From: Planoprotostelium fungivorum
Taxonomy: Eukaryota > Evosea > Variosea > Cavosteliida > Cavosteliaceae
Direction: 5' to 3'
NCBI GenBank assembly: GCA_003024175.1
Contig: MDYQ01000225.1
Location: forward strand, 1-43,394
DNA length: 43,394 nt
Part shown: piece after piece, positions 34,301 to 43,394 of the stretch
Position numbering within the stretch: the first letter of the stretch is position 1
How the letters are laid out: every line of letters starts with the position of its first letter
Made by a program: the position numbers and the translations under genes
Notes under the pieces: generated by a model
The model's input: only the letters and a program-made list of their open reading frames with translations
Told to the model about the DNA's origin: nothing
Database searches by the model: none

Positions 34301-35323
34301 CCCTCTTAATGTTCTTCGTGTGATCTAACAAGGGTCTCGCGCTGTCGTTGTGATAGACGAGAGAGAAGGCGGGATTCTGTGATGTGATGAGATGGTGATG
34401 TGATTGACAATGGAGATGATGGAGATGAGATGTTGTTTGTGTCTATATGTACGTGTGGGATTTGGGTCTGCATGTGGTGACGTTGTAGATGTGTCGAATG
34501 GGTGGATGATCTCACCCCATCTGGAGTACGAGTGTTTTCCATCCTCCAAAGGAGATGTGGCGTGTTCGATGACCCCATGATCTCACTATACATGTCGACG
34601 TATCGTTCAAACTCCTAATCACCGACGTCAATCATGTGATTCGATCGTTTTTCCTTCTTTACATCATCTCCTGGGGATAATTTGTACATCATCCATCCAT
34701 TACTGTCGGGTTGTCCTTCGATCCTCAAACTTACGTCTTTCCCCTCCAACGTCTTCGTTTGCACCTGTGATATGAGAATCAATCGGACAGATAGTCTTAT
34801 GATCGAACCTCGGCGGTGAATTTGGACCCAGGCTGAATGTTCAATAATTCTGTGTTCATGTCGCCCGCGATTAATCCCAAGAGATTACGCCCTTCTAAAG
34901 ATGAAGCACTGTGAATACCCAGTGTTGTTGTGAAAGTAGATATGAGAGAGGCCGCTGTTTCCCCACAAAAACTGTCGTCAATGAGATCGACAAACTCATT
35001 TAATCGCACGATCCATACCTGATGTTTCCATCCATATCTGTAATGCAGATGGAAGTTGAAGAGTAGTTATCGATGGCCAAAGATACAGCCGCAAGGAGGG
35101 ACCTATAATCTTCGATTGAGCATCACATCTATCATACACCGTTCGCCCGAAAACACCTTGTCCTTTTGAGCTCATACTCTATCTGTAAGACAGACTGGGT
35201 GTACCTCAGGTCTTCATCCATCGAGACACGCAAGGTCAACCACAAACGGCTGACTCTGAAATTCAGTACACCAAAAGTTGACACTACAAAGAGCAGAACC
35301 ACATGACATGCCGTTGTCTGCAT
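31308..35323 (-). CDS. Multi-PAS-domain protein (sensor-like), many exons
   Basis: Read on the minus strand from ATG 35323 to TAA 31308-31310. It begins with a hydrophobic segment (MQTTACHVVLLFVVSTFGVL) that is a signal peptide or membrane anchor. At least three PAS-like units follow: one around 34760-35130 (TSICITDMDGNI ... GRNLLGLIAGDMN ... GQPDSNGWMMYKLS), one around 33990-34600 (HLLWRMENTRTPDG, NPAFSLVYHND) and a clear one around 32280-32750 (APIGIILADPNTNTIIANDK, FKQMLGYKDSDPYG, HPDDMDRTILLSQEI, HKEGHSVHVFVM). Between them is a segment like EQYDNGDAKFTFVWSNH and VGTYFSYILTDQINSQYRPG. The last exons give FCTDKVCLLNRAGIVRNANI and GANEVMWTTISMRAIRDMN. I see no kinase, cyclase or zinc-finger domain, so the output is unknown. 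Exon boundaries in 32900-34300 are approximate. Confidence 0.65.
32016..32275 (-). repeat. GATGT/GATG microsatellite-like tract in intron
   Basis: About 200 bases of TGATGTGATGTGATGATGTGATG-type imperfect tandem repeat in an intron of the PAS gene. The pentamer TGATG/GATGT alternates with triplet GAT. Likely length-variable between strains; no coding potential is claimed. Confidence 0.8.
32760..32935 (-). repeat. Intron with imperfect tandem repeat TTTTTCAAA...TTCTCATCCGA
   Basis: The string CACTTTTTCAAA followed by an A/T run and TCTCATCCGA occurs about three times in succession (32818-32910). It lies in the intron between the block ending LPGMSH and the PAS domain beginning ASMMTANRW. A local duplication is the simplest reading. 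Confidence 0.6.
33837..33856. repeat. Dispersed palindromic element, perfect copy 4
   Basis: A 20-base palindrome identical to the copy at 2892-2911, in an intron of the PAS gene on the other strand, 31 kb away. Confidence 0.85.
33981..34030. repeat. Short tandem repeat GGATAAT / GGGTAATC
   Basis: Tandem ATAGGATAAT and CGGGTAATCGG units within an intron of the PAS gene, in about seven steps of 9-10 bases. The intron acceptor probably lies beyond it (GTGGCAG on the minus strand), which gives PLVEGHEQLPLL in frame. Confidence 0.6.
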
Positions 35324-35669
35324 GCCATTACCGTCTTCTATAACATCGTACATGTACCTTCTTCTTCAATCGAAGTCTCAGATGGGCAGTCGATAGACAC
35401 CGCGTGGAACTGTCACCACAACACTTGTGAAGAACAACACAGACTCTGCGTCCAGTCTGGAAGCTTTATGATACAAGAGGCCTGTAGAGGTGCTTCGTTT
35501 CCACCTTCGCGTACGCATGCATGACGAACACGTGTTGTATTCATCCTTGGGTCATATTCGGATAGAAAACTCGAAGAAAACTCATGGCTTTACATAAGAT
35601 GCCCTATCTTAAGAGGAGCCCTCTCACTTTTAACGGCAACGGCAAGCGAACAACAGCAACCACGCCAAC
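35324..35669. other. Divergent promoter region between the PAS gene and the GH72 gene
   Basis: 346 bases without a gene, between two start codons facing away from each other. It includes CTTCTTCTTCAATCG near 35357 and a CGTACGCATGCATGACG stretch near 35510. No confident TATA box. Regulation of both genes from here is likely but inferred. Confidence 0.45.
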
Positions 35670-37793
35670 ATGCAACGAACGATCACGCGCACGATCCTAT
35701 TCTTAGCTCTACTCGGTCTGTGCCATGCAGCTACCAACCCCTTGGTTATCAAAGGAAGAAAGTTCTTTGATTCCGTGACGAAGAATCAGTTTTATGTGAG
35801 TCAATGGAGGTAATGGAAGACACTGAAGCTTCGTAGATCAAGGGAGTTGACTATCAGCCCTCTGCTGATCCTATTGCGGACATCACTGGTTTGCAGAGAG
35901 ACATTCCTTACATGAAACAACTCGGCATCAACACCATCCGATGCTACCAGACCGACTATACTCTCTCCCACGATCAAGGAATGCAGCTCTTGTCCGATAA
36001 TGGAATCTACGTCATTCTCGATCTCTCTGATCCCCACTTTTCCATCGAGTCACTCAGCCCCGCCTGGTCGACTACCAATTTCAACTTCATGCGTGAGTCT
36101 GTTATACTTCCCGTCTGCCTTCCATCCATTTTCTCACATTCAATGCAGGCCTGAAAGCCGGAGTTTTCGCAGGGTACACCAACACTCTGGGTTACATCAT
36201 CGCCAATGAAGTCGTCTTACCCCCCGGTTCGACTCCAGCTGCTGCTTACGTCAAGGCAGCGACGAGAGACGTGAAGATGTGGCTCAAGAGTCAGAATCAC
36301 ACCAAGCCAGTCGGTTATGCCGCCGCCGATGTTGACGAGAATGTAGATATGCAAAACTTTATGGACTGCAACAGCGCCGATGAATCGGCCGATTTCTACG
36401 GGGTCAACATCTATAGATGGTGTGGAAATTCCACCTTCGAAGGCAGTGGCTATCAGACTTTTGTCAATCAATGGGCCAACTACCGTGTTCCTCTCATCTT
36501 CTCAGAGTTTGGCTGCAACACCGCTGGATACAGGTCCTTCACCGAGATCGGAGCCATGTATAGCTCTCAGATGACCGACGTCCTCTCTGGAGGTAATCGT
36601 CTCATTTTCACATCGACCATCGACTCAGACTCCAACAGGTCTCGTCTATGAATGGCATCAAGAGGACAACAACTATGGACTCGTAGACATTGTCTCTTCT
36701 ACTCAACTCAATGTTCGAGCTGACTTCAGCAACCTGCAGTACCAGTACTCTCAGATTAACCCCACCATCGCCAACTACGACAGCTACACACCCGCAGCTG
36801 CTTCTTTATCCAACTGCCCTGCCGTTAGCTCATCCTGGGCCGCAGTGTCTTCTCCCCTGCCACCCGTCCCGAACGTCAACAAGTGTGCCTGCATGTGGGA
36901 CCAATTGACTTGCCGGTGTGTTTCGATTCACATCGTGCACATCACATTACGAAATCACATCATGTCATATGACATCCCATCTCCATCTGATCGAAGACAG
37001 AGTCAACACGAACGTCTTCAGCCCAGTCACCACCCCCACCAGCGCCCGTAACGCCGTTGGAAACACGTTCAACAGCATCTGCAGTAAGAACCCCTCCCTG
37101 TGTGCTCCCGTGAAATCGACCGCCACCACCGGCACCTACGGAGACTACTCTGACTGTAACGCTTTCGAGAGAGTGTCTTACATCATCGATCAAGTTCATC
37201 AGCAGAACGGAAACTGCAGCTACACAGATCTGCCCACCGAGGTCGTAGCCAGCCCCAGGACACCAGCAGCTACAGACTGCAGACAGCAGGCGAATGCCTT
37301 CCCTTACAATCCAAAAGATTCTTCCAGCGGAAACGGTAATCCATACTGTGGTGGTAACAACCTGCCCTGTGGACAAGACTGTTACGATCCCACGGTGTAC
37401 TGGTGAGATTTTATTTCATTTTATTTGGAGGAATTGGGACTGACGAGGGACAGCTGTCAGAATCACCAACTGTTGCAGAATTCGCAGTGTGATCCCAACC
37501 AACCGACAGAGACATGGACGTATATCCCCACTTCATCATCACCTGCTGTGACACCCACATCATCATCATCGGCTTCACCATCGTCTTCTGTGACCTCTCC
37601 CTCTTCTACTTCTCCAGTTGCCACGCGCACACAAGGAGGCAACACGAACGGAGGCAACGTAGCCACCGGTGCAGATTCTACACAGAGCACACCAACGTCT
37701 ATCGGTGCCACACAAGTCCAAGACAGAAGCTCGGCCAACGCCTTCTCATGCGGCGTGGCTGTCATCGTGATCGTCTGTGCCATCATGTTGTAG
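35670..37793 (+). CDS. GH72 beta-1,3-glucanosyltransferase with X8 module, GPI-anchored
   Basis: Gas/Gel-type enzyme that cleaves and rejoins beta-1,3-glucan chains outside the cell. Six exons (35670-35795, 35837-36092, 36149-36592, 36639-36915, 37001-37402, 37448-37793) give 616 residues. A signal peptide (MQRTITRTILFLALLGLCHA) leads into the GH72 barrel: IKGVDYQPSADPIADITGL, TIRCYQTDYTLSHD. The acid/base Glu is in GYIIANEVVLP and the nucleophile Glu in LIFSEFGCN; GLVYEWHQEDNNYGLVD is another family block. A cysteine-rich X8/CBM43-like module follows (CACMWDQLTCR, SICSKNPSLC, YSDCNAFERVSYI). The tail is a Ser/Thr/Pro stalk and a hydrophobic end (CGVAVIVIVCAIML), a GPI signal. The family is best known from fungi. 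The acceptor of the last intron (37403-37447) is the least certain. Confidence 0.93.
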
Positions 37794-38272
37794 ACAATTT
37801 ATAAAGAAGATGTGGTGTTTTTGTTTGACAACAAAGAGTGGAATCTTTGCAGTAGCTGTGGGACACTATCGAGTAGCCAATGCTGCCATGTGATGGATCG
37901 CATGCACTCGCACGACGTCTGTAGAGAAGTCACAGTCGGTGGTATTGTGACCTCTTGCTCTACTGCATCAGATCAGTTGAGAACGGATTGGAGTCTGTCC
38001 CTCTCCAAGCCAATAAACCATCAGTTTATTTGAAACCCTCAATTCGTGTATATCTGTCTATTTTGTGGAAAGTCAGCGCAATCATCGGCCCTGCCTCCTT
38101 TCGTGTTAGCAAGTAACGGTCTGTTGGAGGCACATTCCTCTTGAAGTGCAGATTGCGGGTTGGTCCAAGCGTCAGAATATATACAGCACTGCCAAGACCT
38201 AAACCAGTACAGGTACAACTGTTGATCTACAATCTCAGAGAAATGTAAATCACGGCGGAGCACGCGAGAAGA
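37794..38272. other. Intergenic region without a supported gene
   Basis: Follows the GH72 stop. No conserved reading frame seen on either strand; the minus-strand open frame at 38039-38263 has no known motif and no good start context. TTTATAAAG right after the stop codon (37799-37806) may be part of the 3' processing region. Confidence 0.45.
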
Positions 38273-38546
38273 ATGGTCGACACACGAACCAAGATGGAAG
38301 AATTGAACCGCTCTTTCTCATTCGAAATGACAGCCAAAGAGGTGTCTCCGTCATCCAACCACGCCACCATCATCATCATCATCTAGATCGTCGTCAACAT
38401 ATTGATGTTCTTCTCGCCCCACGAAAGCAATCTGAGTGAACAAAGAGACCGTCGCCCGGTTCGAAATCGTTCGACAGATCGAGACGCTCAACAAAAAGAA
38501 GAAAGAAGTCAAACTTCAACTCCAACAGCAGTCCGCTCGATATTAA
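38273..38546 (+). CDS. Small coiled-coil protein, 55 residues
   Basis: Two exons (38273-38341, 38448-38546) splice in frame to a 55-residue protein that is almost entirely helical: TKMEELNRSFSFEMTAKE, then TVARFEIVRQIETLNKKKKE and VKLQLQQQSARY. Hydrophobic residues fall in heptad-like positions. It may be a small subunit of a larger complex; I do not recognise which. The intron acceptor is the second of two close AGs (CAAAGAG), chosen for frame. Confidence 0.55.
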
Positions 38547-38615
38547 TAATAAGTAGAGAGTTCAGTGAAGAAAGAAACAAAACAGACACAAACTTCATGA
38601 GGAGTGAGATTAACA

Positions 38616-39384
38616 ATGGCGATTTCTGAGGAGTGTGATCATGTGTTAAGAGATTTATCCATGTGTTTACACAGCTGTCAATATCGAGACAGCATGCTGT
38701 GGGCGATCGTGGGTGCAGCCTCTCTCGTGGGATTATCCCTGCAGGTCTCTCGTATCTATAACAAATATAAGTCTCTATCGCGCACCATTCCAACGTTTGT
38801 GGTGTGTAACAGATGTCGATCGATTAAAGGCGGCTGATGTTCCGCATGATCCCGTAATTCCATACAGTCTCCTCTATCAATTGAAGAGTCAGACGAGTGT
38901 ACGGAGATAGAGAGGCGCAATACGAAGACTTCAACTCGCTCGTGTACACGAACGCGGTGGTGCACGAGGTGTTGAGGCTGTTCCCGCCACTCGTAGGCAT
39001 TCCAAAATACTGTGTCCGAGAGCAGGTGTGGCTCGTTGTAGATCGAAATGCAACTCGTTGTAGACGCTGTGTGGCGGAAAATACGTCGTTCCCGCCAATA
39101 CGTACCTTACGCTGAACGCTGCTGGAGTGCACTACAACACGGACGTGTGGGGGCCAGACGCTGCAGAGTTCAATCCATCGCGTTTCGATCCCAGAGAAAA
39201 TGTGATTTTTTCGTTTTGTGGCAAGTCAGTGACGAACGTAGAACAAAGAAGCTGGTGAAGGGATCTTACATTCCATTCAGTGAGGGTGCCAGAAGTTGTT
39301 TGGGAAATAAGGTGAGATATTCTCATCATCTCTCTTCTTGACCATCATATCATCTTGGTGATGATGATGATGATGATGATGATG

Positions 39385-39416
<32 letters not shown>

Positions 39417-39646
39417 GACCATGAACATCATCATCAGATCACGGACGTCTTACATCGTGACCATCGAATCAGTTTGCCAACGTCGAGATGGTTGCCACCC
39501 TGTCCAACGTGCTGAGAAGATACACCATTCACTTTTCAGAGGGATACGATGAAGCCAGGATGAAGAGAGAACTATCCGAGTCACACTCTGTCATCACGCT
39601 CCAGCCAAAGACGCCCACACCCGTCATCGTGAAGAGGAGGAACTGA
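38616..39646 (+). pseudogene. Cytochrome P450, C-terminal part; middle missing
   Basis: The 3' exons (start uncertain, about 38890-39025; 39064-39201; 39249-39311; 39473-39646) encode a good P450 end: the K-helix E-x-x-R in VVHEVLRLFPPLVGIPK, the meander ADVWG-like stretch DVWGPDAAEFNPSRFDPREN, and the heme loop PFSEGARSCLGNK with the axial Cys. Upstream, an exon from ATG 38616 encodes a hydrophobic anchor-like segment (SMLWAIVGAASLVGLSLQ). Only about 270 bases separate the two, so helices B to J, including the I-helix oxygen-binding motif (some 300 residues), are absent, and I could not join the parts in frame. A degraded gene or internal deletion is likely; an unusual short protein is less likely. 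Confidence 0.6.
39357..39414. repeat. Perfect (GAT)n-(ATC)n inverted repeat
   Basis: About nine GAT triplets run directly into about nine ATC triplets, centred on the GATC at 39384-39387, inside an intron of the P450-like gene. The two arms of roughly 28 bases are perfectly complementary, so a long hairpin or cruciform could form. Confidence 0.85.
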
Positions 39647-39967
39647 AAGAAATAGAACCATCGATTGCATACATCTCTTCTTTTCTGTACTGTGACAATA
39701 TGATGCATCAGTGTGCAGTCGTCTTCTCCATCCGAGTGAGCAGTTGCCATCAACATACAACTTGACTCTGTGCCGTCCACAGACATACAATCATTCGAGA
39801 TGCGAACAGGCGTGTTGAGAAACAATTTCAAGAGGAGAACCATGTGAATTCCAAGTCATCACGCTGTCTTCAGAAATGTTCGCCTTTCACAATCTCTTCA
39901 GCCTGATCGAGAATCAGGCTCCAGATTCTTCCGCTCAGAGCACAGAGCCGTGCAATCTACACTGTCT
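39647..39967. other. Convergent intergenic region
   Basis: 321 bases between the stop codons of the P450-like gene (+) and the ASPM-like gene (-). No supported gene; the minus-strand open frame at 39529-39843 looks like a shadow of P450 exons. Confidence 0.5.
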
Positions 39968-42900
39968 TCACTTTATTCGATTCGTCACATTGCAGAGTCT
40001 CTCCATGACCTCCGCATGCTTCTTCCACTTTGACACGAACGTCTTCCCTCCCGTCTTCTTTTCGTGTGTCATCTTGTTCTTGATCGTCTGCTCTACGTCC
40101 GTCACGTTCTTCTTCCACCTGCATCTCATCAGCGACACATCACATCATCAGATCTCACATCTTGCATCCTTCCATCTTGACCTCCCATGTCTTCTTCTCA
40201 CACAAGATCCTCTCTAACGTCTCGCAGCAGTTTTTCAATATGACGAGATCCTCGTAGAAAGACTTGACGACCGAAAATAAGACATCGGCGACTCGATCGG
40301 TGCCGGCGACTTCGGCCACGTGGACATCATGAGATGACAAGTGATGGAGGATGGCGGTGAGACTCTGAACGAGTGGATAAGAGGTCAAGCTGCGGTTGCT
40401 GGCCCGAAGTGTCTCGACGAGGCGGGGCAGTGCGTTGTAGATGACGATCTTCGATCTACAATCGGACGAAAATCGACTCGAAATTTCTGGACGAAAATGA
40501 GAAAATAAAATAAATCATTCGAGCGTTGTAGATGCTCACCGAGAGAACGACAGGCGGCATTGATGATGGTCATCTGCTTCGCATGCAGCAGCTGATTAAG
40601 AGCTTCCTTCGTTCTATCTCTCAGAGACATTCCTCTCGTCGATCGCAGACGGTTTCGAACGTCGGACAGAACGGCCCATCTCTTCTGGCCATCACATCTC
40701 ACGCGGTGTCCTCTAAATGCCGCCTGGAAAATATAAGTTTTCCGTCCATCACGAACATCATCGAGATGCATCACCTGCAATGTGACTATGGCACGTCTTC
40801 TCATGTCGGCCTCTCTCTCGGCCAACTTCTTTCTGTAAAGACTCTGAACAAAGACGGCCGCCTGCACTCTCTCTGCAAATTTAGGCTTGTAGAGTCTCTG
40901 CATCATGACGATGAGACGTCTGCATTCTACGTATCGTCTTCTGATGGATCGAGTCTGGTAGGCGCGTTGTAGAACGACGGCCGAGCGGTGACGTAACCTT
41001 TCCAGGGCGATGGCCTGGGAGGCCTGAGTGGGGTCAGAATATTCTGAGAAAGTTCCATCTACAACTCACCTCGCGTCGGGCGACGTAGCCGCGGTAGGCG
41101 GTAGTGATGAGGAGGGAGAGTCTCAATTGATTGGTCCTCACCATGGCAACCTTTCTTCTCCACAGGGACTGGACGATGATCGCAGATTTTCGCAGATGCG
41201 AAAAATCTCTGCGAATGGGGTGGCCACGGACGAGGGACTGGAGAGTGGTGACGGCGCGGATCGCAGATTTGAGATATCTGCGAGCGAGGCGGCCGCGGTA
41301 GAGTGATTGGATGACTACAGTCGAGCACTTCAACCGTTTCATTTGAATGCGAACATTCCTACCCCTCCACACCTGAGGAAAATATTGGCGGGAGATTCAA
41401 ATTTCGAACGTTCACCTTCTGGAGGCTCAGAGTGGCCTGGAGGATTCTGGCACGTTGTAGACGCTCGGCTCTACCCCTCCACACCTGCTCTCGTTTCAGC
41501 GGGAGATTCGAATTTCAAATGTCACCTTCTGCAGGACCACGGCCGCGGCCTTCGCCTTCACGTAACGGCTATGTGCCTGTCTTCCCCTCACGAGCGCTTG
41601 CACCTTGACGATCCGTCTCAATCTAAAATATCTCAGTCCCAATTCCATCTACGATCTGTACCTCTCCCTCTCCCGCTTGGCCAGAGCCATTCGAAAGGTA
41701 GACTGCAAAAGTACACAAGCCTCGTACATCTTCTTCTTTTGTCTGCGAGCCAGCCAGCCTCTCACGGTGGCCTGTGCCAATGTGACGGACCTCGTGGCGC
41801 GTTGTAGATGGCGGACGACCAGAACCTTTCGGTAGAGACTCTGGGCCAAGACGACGGCCGAGAGGGTGCGGAGGTACTTGGCGCGTTGTAGATGACGGCG
41901 GACGTGACTTTGGACGGTGACGATCTTGTCGAGAGTCTCGTTGTAGATGCGTCTGGCCCGGTGGCCGCGGTAAACGCGTTGTAGAACGATGGCCGCTGCC
42001 TTCCACTCTTCGTATCTGGAAAGATCAGTGAAAAGTTCGAGAAAATCCAGAGAAAATTCACCTCTTCGTCGCCTGACGGCATCGCACGAGGCTCTGCAGT
42101 CTCACGATCTTGCCTCGAATTTCTTGGAAATTTCTCGCCTGTACCTTACCTCGGTACACCGCCGCAACCACGGTAACGGCCTCCTTCATCCTGACATATT
42201 CCATCCTCTTCAGAAACATCCTCGTTGTAGATTGGATGGTCACTGCAGCTCGCTTCTCCTCTCGGTAGCGCTTGACGGCTAAGAATCGTCTCGTTGTAGA
42301 TTGAGCCAGGACGATGGAGGACACGGTGTCGAGGTAAATGCGACGCTGGACGGTGCTTCTCCTGGCGGATTGTAGAACGACGGCGGCCCGACGTAACCCG
42401 ACGTAATTACGTCTCTGTACGTATCCCTTGTAGTGGGATCGGATGACGGTGGCGGCACGGTGCTGGTCGTGCAACTTGGCGCGTTGTAGATAGCCACGGG
42501 CTGCGGACTGCAGGGTGACTACGAAGAGAATTTTCCTCGACTTCTCTACACGTGCCTGTCTACCTCTCCAGGCTGATTGTAGATGGATGGTCGCCGCCTT
42601 CAGCTTCTGATATTCCTTCTCTTGTCGGTATTTTTTCCAGGCTGATTGTAGTTTGACAGCCGCCCTCCATTCCCTCCGGAATTGTACGGCGTGGCCGTGC
42701 ATAAGCACGAGGACCTGAAATTTCGTCAAATTTTCATCGGCGCGTTGTAGACGGTCACCTGTCTCAGCTGCTCTTCCTTGTCTAGGATACGTAAGTGTCT
42801 GGCCATGTTACGTAGGGGACCGAGTGATCTCACTACACTCTGCAGAGTTAAGGTAGCCCTCCACTTTTCCACGAAAATTCTGGACTGTCTACCCCTCCAC

Positions 42901-43394
42901 AGCTTCTGCAGCTGCACGGCCGCAGCCTCTCTTCTCTTCATGTTGGCGCGTTGTAGATGACCACGGACGAGTGCCTGACAGGTGACGATCTTCTCATAGG
43001 TCCTCTTGTAGGCTGATTTCTGCGAATGCGATCTCCACAGGCTCTGTATGACCACCGCCGCCTTCGAATCTTCCAGGAATTTTCTGGCCAGGACGGCTCT
43101 CGCTAGAGGTTGACACAGGTGTGCCAATTGTACCATCTTTACGTATCGAGTACGTAAGAGGAAACTTCTGACCTGTGACTGTACGGTGATGACGTCATCA
43201 ACTGCCTTGCGGTAGCTGCGTCTGGCGACGGCTCCACGAGTGGCTGATTGTAGACGGACGAGCGAGCGTTTTTGGCGGGAAAAGACTTGTCGTTGGTGGT
43301 GAGCTCGGTAGATGCTCTGGATGGCCGTGGCGGCGGCGTGTTGAATTTTCAAGGAATTTCTCTGGATCATTCCACGAATGTGCGACTGTACGAG
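39968..43394 (-). CDS. ASPM: ASPM/abnormal-spindle-like protein, C-terminal part (N-terminus outside window)
   Basis: Calmodulin-binding spindle-pole protein. On the minus strand the sequence enters at 43394 and runs through at least 25 IQ-type repeats (AIQSIYRAHH, IQSLWRSHSQKS, LQSAWRGRQAR, VQSLYRKKL). It then continues as VRNRLRSTRGMSLRDRTKEA and SYPLVQSLTAILHHLSSHD, matching the helical, armadillo-like C-terminus that follows the IQ array in ASPM. This tail separates it from myosins. The actin-binding CH domains expected upstream are not in view. Short introns interrupt the repeats (for example around 42019-42058, 41358-41402, 40450-40540). The last intron is uncertain; the donor giving L-W-K-K-N-V leads to TGA at 39968-39970. 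Many IQ-coding exons contain CGTTGTAGAT, read on the coding strand as His-Leu-Gln-Arg. Confidence 0.85.

Noticed and set aside
38039-38263. Minus-strand 74-residue open frame with several cysteines
   Set aside because: Overlaps the likely promoter of the small coiled-coil gene and shows no recognised domain or signal peptide.
39529-39843. Minus-strand 104-residue open frame
   Set aside because: Overlaps the conserved P450 C-terminal exon on the opposite strand; no motif of its own.

Overview
The window is eukaryotic nuclear DNA. Protein-coding genes lie close together on both strands and are cut by many very short introns (mostly 32-60 nt, GTGAG...AG, with a few of 100-230 nt). I rebuilt exon chains by eye from conserved protein motifs; in 13 genes with a stop codon the exon lengths sum to a whole number of codons, which supports the models. 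The gene set (full-size ABCG transporter, myotubularin, ASPM, Swi5, eIF5B, EEF1A methyltransferase, PAS protein, GPI-anchored surface proteins, GH72 glucanosyltransferase, small homeodomain proteins, a possible Ig-fold/CudA-like transcription factor) points to a free-living amoeboid protist, most likely an amoebozoan of the protosteloid kind. That assignment is inference. No bacterial operon, tRNA, rRNA, CRISPR array or intact transposon was seen.

Layout. 1-5 kb: 3' part of a PDR/ABCG transporter (+), acireductone dioxygenase (+), Swi5 recombination factor (-). 5-9 kb: eIF5B-type translation GTPase with an unusual N-terminus (+). 9-11.3 kb: YedJ-type HD hydrolase (+), EEF1A lysine methyltransferase 2/Efm4-type (-). 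11.3-14.5 kb: a gene-poor island with two tandem genes for minimal homeodomain proteins of 90 and 93 residues. 14.5-19 kb: two oppositely oriented, convergent GPI-type surface protein genes. 19.7-22.1 kb: a small possible gene and an F-box/leucine-rich protein (+). 22.2-23.5 kb: a putative transcription factor (-), divergent from a 22-exon myotubularin phosphatase (23.7-28.9 kb, +). 29.1-31.2 kb: a secreted protein (+). 31.3-35.3 kb: a multi-PAS sensor-like protein (-), divergent from a GPI-anchored GH72 beta-1,3-glucanosyltransferase (35.7-37.8 kb, +). 38.3-39.6 kb: a 55-residue coiled-coil protein and a truncated-looking cytochrome P450 (+). 40-43.4 kb: the C-terminal part of an ASPM-like IQ-repeat protein (-), running off the window.

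The genes do not form one pathway. Most are housekeeping or cell-surface genes. The strongest unexplained signal is at the DNA level: a short element, core TCTACAACG / CGTTGTAGA, occurs roughly 40 times in both orientations, mostly in introns, four times as a head-to-head palindrome or near-palindrome, and also inside exons in different reading frames. Introns also share AAATTTC...GAAATTT mini-hairpins. Together these suggest that intron sequences or a tiny palindromic element have spread through the genome. Two protein architectures also look unusual: a myotubularin preceded by what look like tandem ubiquitin/Ras-association-like modules, and an eIF5B preceded by a doublecortin-like segment.
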